Shown: in pieces, positions 39,026-41,035 of the stretch
Layout of the letters: each line of letters begins with the position of its first letter
Position numbering within the stretch: the stretch's first letter is position 1
From: Armatimonadota bacterium
GTDB lineage: Bacteria > Armatimonadota > UBA5829
DNA length: 41,035 bases
Reading direction: 5' to 3'
Assembly: GCA_026392045.1 (NCBI GenBank)
Contig: JAPLCU010000187.1
Span: 1-41,035 of the forward strand
Position numbers and translations under genes: made by a program
The notes under the pieces: model-generated
What the model saw: only the letters and a program-made list of their open reading frames with translations
What the model was told of the DNA's origin: nothing
Databases searched by the model: none

Positions 39026-40612
39026 ATGGGCATTTATAAATTAAGAACTGAGCTTGGCCATTATTTCAAGTGGATATTGTTGGGCGTATTGGTGCCTATC
39101 TTCGTGATTGGTGGAATGTTTGCGTTTAATCAGGGTGGCATGCCTACTGGCAGAGGTCCGCGGTCTGATGTTGATTCTGAAGTCATCGCAAAAGTGAATG
39201 GACTTGATATTACTCGCGGAGAACTTGAAGGTTCTTGGCTGCGCACTTTGGAACAGATTAACCAGAGTGGCGGTCAGTCCCTGCTAATGCTTGCTCAGTA
39301 TCGCGGTATGATTTTCCAGCAGATGGTGCAGAGCAAGGTTATGTTGGCGGCTGCTGAGCAAGGGGGAGTCGATATAAGCGACGCGACCGTTGACGAGGAA
39401 ATCACCAAGGCTGTTACCGTGTTTTTGAAAAATGATCGAAAATCAATTCTAGGCAAATTGACTAAGCAAGAGGAAGCTGTTGATCCCAGGGACGACAGCA
39501 ATTACAGATCCGAGCTCGCTAAGCTGGATCCGCCGTCGTCTGTTGGTGATCGTGAGAGAGCGGCCATAAGCATGATCCCACGTGATCAGGTGCGTGCGCA
39601 ACTTGCTCAGCAGGGCTTGGTTAAGAAAATCCAGGATAGCGCCAAGCGTGTTACTGACGCTGATGTAAAAGCGAGCTACAATGTTTATAAGTTGACTCGG
39701 ATTGCTGTTGTGGGCGCTGCCAGGGAGCAGCTTAAAACAAAGGCTGATAAGATTGTGGCCGAGGCCAAAGGCGGGGCTGATTTCAAAGCTCTCGCAAAGA
39801 CCGCCAACGCCGGTGGTCCTTTCGCTAAATCAGGCAGCCAGGTGGTGTATTCGTTCAACACTCGAAATGAGGTCATCCCGGCTGTTCGTGATGCTGCTGA
39901 GAAGATGAAGCCTGGTGATGTGAGCCCTGCTATTGATCTTGACTCTGCTTATATTGTGTTTAAGCTTGATGAGGTTGTGCCGAAGCTGCCTGCTAAGATG
40001 GACAAAAAGACCCTTGATGAACGCAAGAAGCAGATCGAACAGGAACGCCAGACGGCTGCGTCTACGGAGTTCCAGCAGAAGATTACCAAGGCTCGCAAGG
40101 TAGAAGTGATTGATCCTGAAATGAAAGGCTATTGGCTGCTTAGCGAGGCAATGACCAATCCTGCGAAGTCTGTCATGCTGAGGAAAGCTGCTGAGGCCTC
40201 ATTCAAGGCAGCGCTAAAGAAGAAAGAAAACAACATCTATGCGAGTGCGCAATTGGCGACGCTTTATTTTGAGGATGGCAATTACAAGGATACTGAAACT
40301 CTGCTTAATGGGCTTCTGAATGCTGCACACACCGGCGAGAGCGCTGAAATGCGCAAGATGTTCGGTGATGTGCAGGTGAAGTTGAACAAGAACAAGGATG
40401 CTGTTGTGAACTACAAGATCGCGGGTGAAATTGCCAGGAACAATAACCCCGCGGTGATGAAACAGCTCATTGCGGCCTATAAGGGAATCGGAAGAACCGA
40501 TTTGGCGAATGAGATGGTTGCTCAGAAGGCTGATTATGATAAGCGAAAGGCAGCTTTTGAAGCAATGCAGAAAAAGCAGCCAGCCGCGCCCAATACCGCG
40601 CCTAAGCAGTAA
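39026..40612 (+). CDS. SurA/PpiD-like membrane-anchored periplasmic chaperone with TPR
   Basis: The 528-residue product has one N-terminal transmembrane anchor (about 16-34). A SurA_N/PpiD-like helical domain (about 45-210, EVIAKVNGLDITRGELEGSW, QMVQSKVMLAAAEQGGVDIS) and a parvulin-like segment (about 225-330, KADKIVAEAKGGADFKALAKT, FNTRNEVIPAVRDAAEKMKPGDVSPAIDLDSAYIVFKL) follow. C-terminal TPR-like helices (about 375-500) end the fold. Such proteins help fold exported and outer-membrane proteins. The isomerase segment lacks several conserved catalytic residues, so it may be chaperone-only. It is a single gene with its own promoter and terminator. Confidence 0.85.
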   Translation: MGIYKLRTELGHYFKWILLGVLVPIFVIGGMFAFNQGGMPTGRGPRSDVDSEVIAKVNGLDITRGELEGSWLRTLEQINQSGGQSLLMLAQYRGMIFQQMVQSKVMLAAAEQGGVDISDATVDEEITKAVTVFLKNDRKSILGKLTKQEEAVDPRDDSNYRSELAKLDPPSSVGDRERAAISMIPRDQVRAQLAQQGLVKKIQDSAKRVTDADVKASYNVYKLTRIAVVGAAREQLKTKADKIVAEAKGGADFKALAKTANAGGPFAKSGSQVVYSFNTRNEVIPAVRDAAEKMKPGDVSPAIDLDSAYIVFKLDEVVPKLPAKMDKKTLDERKKQIEQERQTAASTEFQQKITKARKVEVIDPEMKGYWLLSEAMTNPAKSVMLRKAAEASFKAALKKKENNIYASAQLATLYFEDGNYKDTETLLNGLLNAAHTGESAEMRKMFGDVQVKLNKNKDAVVNYKIAGEIARNNNPAVMKQLIAAYKGIGRTDLANEMVAQKADYDKRKAAFEAMQKKQPAAPNTAPKQ

Positions 40613-40642
40613 CTTGGCTTCGCAATGATAGATATTTCACGG

Positions 40643-40676
40643 GGGAGCCCATTCGGCTCCCTCGTTTTGTTTTTGG
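40643..40676 (+). terminator. Intrinsic terminator after the chaperone gene
   Basis: GGGAGCC (40643-40649), loop CATTC and GGCTCCC (40655-40661) are followed by TCGTTTTGTTTTT. This is a textbook rho-independent terminator 30 bases past the stop. Confidence 0.88.
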
Positions 40677-40785
40677 GGTTGGAGTCGATAGTAATCCTTA
40701 TAGTAGATTATTGGAACTAATTCCTGTGTTCTATCCGTAAGTTTGCATGTCTGGTATGTCTATATCAAACTTTGGAGGTTAAGAG

Positions 40786-41035
40786 ATGAGGAGTTTACCG
40801 GTCAGAACCTGTTTGATTATCATATGGGCGTTCCTATTGATAATGGCATCAGCTACTGTGTTTTGTCGCGATATCGAACTGGTTATTTTCGGAGGTCTTG
40901 GAGCAGCAATCTTGATCTTTGTCGGATTATTATTTCGTCCAAAACCGGATGCTACTAACACGAAGTATATTGACTCGGTAGATTCATTGGTTTTGCTGGT
41001 TATAGTGTCTGTAATGCTCACAAGTTGGCCGATGC
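40786..41035 (+). CDS. Membrane protein, 3' end outside the window
   Basis: ATG 40786 has GGAGG (40774-40778) 7 bases upstream, and the frame stays open to the last base (83 codons). It encodes two hydrophobic helices separated by a short loop (CLIIIWAFLLIMASATVF, then LVIFGGLGAAILIFVGLLF). The linker RPKPDATNTKYIDSVDS and a third helix (LVLLVIVSVML) follow. I recognise no family. The opposite-strand frames over the same interval are shadows. Confidence 0.65.
   Translation, partial: MRSLPVRTCLIIIWAFLLIMASATVFCRDIELVIFGGLGAAILIFVGLLFRPKPDATNTKYIDSVDSLVLLVIVSVMLTSWPM

Overview
The window is about 41 kb of chromosome from a Gram-negative-type (diderm) bacterium that has not been cultured as far as I can tell. 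A PilQ-type secretin, a SurA/PpiD-like periplasmic chaperone and exported c-type cytochrome domains indicate an outer membrane. The H-X9-DG protein, the exported beta-helix protein, the HzsA-like/SUMF1 fusion and the PASTA kinase next to rpe suggest Armatimonadota or a neighbouring phylum. That placement is inference from gene content, not a measured phylogeny. Base composition is close to 50% G+C, and GTG and TTG starts are common.

Layout. 1-4486: a type IV pilus assembly block on the + strand (PilN-like tail, PilO, PilP, a secretin-N0 protein with SPYGG repeats, PilQ). 4662-9970: aroB, a small membrane protein, a DUF362 protein, a PASTA Ser/Thr kinase, rpe and another small membrane protein. 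9967-13598: riboflavin biosynthesis ribD-ribE-ribBA-ribH. 13599-18798: a 21-bp tandem array, a YfcE-like phosphodiesterase, a GGDEF-EAL protein, a small NTF2-like protein (- strand), and a translationally coupled Clp1/Grc3-like polynucleotide kinase and histidine phosphatase. 19081-22901: an exported beta-helix protein, then on the - strand a BRO-N protein and purA. 23013-32283: an accessory region rich in repeats with an H-X9-DG protein, a 1113-residue diheme/SUMF1 fusion, a GNAT-thioredoxin-like fusion, an orphan ABC ATPase, a membrane protein, two gene remnants and an exported C39-like peptidase. 32529-34312: rimI, tsaD and tRNA-Ala(GGC). 34407-38630: an exported single-pass protein and three PilT-type ATPases. 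39026-41035: a SurA/PpiD-like chaperone and the start of a membrane protein.

The pilus assembly block and the three retraction-type ATPases, 30 kb apart, probably serve one type IV pilus machine. rib genes, aroB, rpe, purA, rimI and tsaD are housekeeping functions.

The most unusual feature lies between the genes. The spacers are built from a limited set of dispersed palindromes (at least five families) and from tandem arrays whose sequence differs from place to place but whose period is almost always exactly 7 bp. Some of these arrays supply the stop codon or C-terminal residues of neighbouring genes, and one palindrome sits inside a signal-peptide coding region. I see no insertion sequence, CRISPR array or complete prophage.
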